A stretch of 64,000 nt of DNA from Cohnella abietis (GTDB lineage: Bacteria; Bacillota; Bacilli; Paenibacillales; Paenibacillaceae): positions 711,501 to 775,500 of the forward strand of contig NZ_AP019400.1 in NCBI RefSeq assembly GCF_004295585.1, given 5' to 3'. Both the position numbers and the translations under genes were made by a program. Shown here one piece after another: positions 62,945 to 64,000 of the stretch. How positions within the stretch are numbered: the stretch's first letter is position 1; each line of letters begins with the position of its first letter. Below the pieces are notes generated by a model that saw only the letters and a program-made list of their open reading frames with translations, searched no databases and had not been told where the DNA came from.

Positions 62945-62985
62945 GGCGAATCGTGGTTTTGCATAGCCATGGTTCGCCTCTTTTA
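62945..62985 (+). terminator. Terminator hairpin of the GGCGAA...TTCGCC repeat family
   Basis: GGCGAA...TGG (62945-62956) pairs with CCATGGTTCGCC (62967-62978) around TTTTGCATAG, followed by TCTTTT. Related to hairpins at 9877-9910 and about 4229-4262. Confidence 0.7.
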
Positions 62986-63102
62986 TTTGTAATTAAGCAA
63001 CGAGCAGTATAAATCTATGATACACTGGAAATCAAATAGATATGTTTTTATCGTGGCTTATACAGGTATACTATCTAGAGGAAATAAAAAGGATGGATCA
63101 TA

Positions 63103-64000
63103 ATGGATTTTTCAAAACTCATAAGAGAAGCGAACATAGAGCATGCGATTAAAGGGGAAGTAAAGACAAAGCTGAGCGACATTCTTCAGCTTTTTTCCAA
63201 AGCTAGCTTGCTTACGGTAGCAAAGAATTACGAGCTTTCAGGGCGATCCAAGATGAATAAGCAGGAGCTTGTGGATTCGCTGTTCGAAACGGTTACGGAT
63301 GTTAGCGAATTGGAGTCTGTGCTGATTATTACGGAGGAAAAAGGGTGGGATTTGTTCCAAAGCCTTGTAAATACTCCGTATGTCCAAGAAGAAACGTTTA
63401 ACCCAGGGATGTATTTGTTTTTGCTGGAACGGAGCTTGCTGTTTTCATTCTATTATGAGGACAAGCTCTACTACACCATTCCGGAAGAAATTAAGGAAAC
63501 TTATAAGCAATTGCTACAGGGAACGTTTCTTGAAGCTCGTGATCGCTATCAATTAATTAATCAGTATGTTACCGCATCATCGAATCTGTATGGGGCATGT
63601 AAGCTAGACAAGGTAGTCGAAATTTTTAATGCTCAGAATGAAAAGCAATTAGACCAGAAAGAGTTTATTCATTTTTATAGCATGGCTTCCAGCAAGCATC
63701 AACAATGGTATTTATATCAAGGGTACATTTTTAGCAATGATTTTGAATCAGATGATCAAGACGAAGACTTAGAAGCACATCTAGAGAGAACCAAGCATAA
63801 ACCGTATTATACTCCACCTAAAGCGGAGTTTTTGAAACACGCGGATTCTGGATATTATCGAAAAACTGCACAACTAGATAACTTGAAAGCTTTTATTTTA
63901 AAGAACATGTGCAAGGATAAACAGCTTGTAGAAGTACTTATGGATGATATTCAGCTTGTTTGCTCAATGGAAAGGCCAATGAGTGATGTCATTAACGAGT
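63103..64000 (+). CDS. Unknown soluble protein, 3' end cut by window
   Basis: At least 299 residues, open to the window edge. Residues about 25-65 (DILQLFSKASLLTVAKNYEL, then SGRSKMNKQELVDSLFETV) look like a SAP/Rho-N-type small helical domain that often binds nucleic acid. The rest is helical, with an acidic stretch (SDDQDEDLEAHLE) and no signal peptide or membrane segment. The ATG follows AAGGA by about nine bases. The family was not recognised; a SAP/Rho-N-like start is the only clue. Confidence 0.65.
   Translation, partial: MDFSKLIREANIEHAIKGEVKTKLSDILQLFSKASLLTVAKNYELSGRSKMNKQELVDSLFETVTDVSELESVLIITEEKGWDLFQSLVNTPYVQEETFNPGMYLFLLERSLLFSFYYEDKLYYTIPEEIKETYKQLLQGTFLEARDRYQLINQYVTASSNLYGACKLDKVVEIFNAQNEKQLDQKEFIHFYSMASSKHQQWYLYQGYIFSNDFESDDQDEDLEAHLERTKHKPYYTPPKAEFLKHADSGYYRKTAQLDNLKAFILKNMCKDKQLVEVLMDDIQLVCSMERPMSDVINE

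Overview
The window looks like chromosomal DNA of a Gram-positive, sugar-scavenging member of the Paenibacillaceae (Paenibacillus/Cohnella type). Evidence: Firmicute-type AGGAGG ribosome sites with frequent GTG/TTG starts, three large secreted proteins with C-terminal S-layer-homology (SLH) triplets, YesM/YesN-type two-component systems, AraC regulators with an extracytoplasmic sensor, and carbohydrate ABC loci that carry a lipoprotein and two permeases but no ATPase. No rRNA, intact tRNA, CRISPR array, transposase or integrase was seen.

Layout. 0-4.2 kb: a minus-strand sugar operon (GH4 glycosidase, Gfo/Idh/MocA dehydrogenase, and an FG-GAP beta-propeller protein with no signal peptide) divergent from an AraC regulator. 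4.3-8.4 kb: a 1240-residue NHL/SLH surface protein. 8.4-20.8 kb: a variable stretch rich in relics. It holds a small membrane protein behind a CRP/FNR-type site, a PRiA4-type protein, two 94%-identical SUFU (immunity-type) genes, a tmRNA 3'-end remnant, a sigma factor broken by one stop codon with its intact partner, a 51-bp tandem repeat, a YitT protein, an AraC regulator fused in frame to an iron-siderophore lipoprotein with a Fur box inside the ORF, a ferredoxin-NADP reductase fragment, and a collagen-like protein plus remnants of its relatives. 20.8-28.4 kb: a visibly GC-richer catabolic cluster under an IclR regulator (D-threonine-aldolase-like enzyme, RidA, M20 peptidase and SDR on one strand; aminotransferase and M81/MlrC peptidase on the other). 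28.4-48.3 kb: carbohydrate uptake, with an orphan binding protein and a divergent sensor-AraC, a three-gene ABC locus followed by a secreted TIM-barrel protein interrupted by four repeat domains, then YesM/YesN plus a second three-gene ABC locus and a cytoplasmic GH31 glycosidase. 48.5-59.2 kb: an SLH-anchored PHP phosphoesterase, a Crp/Fnr regulator, a hybrid sensor kinase with a SARP/OmpR-type response regulator, and a third SLH protein. 59.3-64 kb: a membrane protein, two tandem orphan sugar-binding lipoproteins and a truncated unknown gene.

How the parts may work together. The strongest new lead is a probable surface-protein regulon. The SLH genes at 4.6 and 56.0 kb, more than 50 kb apart, carry the same promoter signature: two TTGAGAG heptamers exactly 11 bp apart just upstream of CTGTTAT. 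One of these genes is divergent from the hybrid kinase/response-regulator pair, and that regulator's output domain belongs to a fold that binds heptamer direct repeats at this spacing. Other leads are the AraC-Fur box-lipoprotein fusion, the class-II-like CRP/FNR promoter, the split TIM barrel and the undescribed IclR-linked catabolic cluster. All functional statements are reading-based; no database search was possible.
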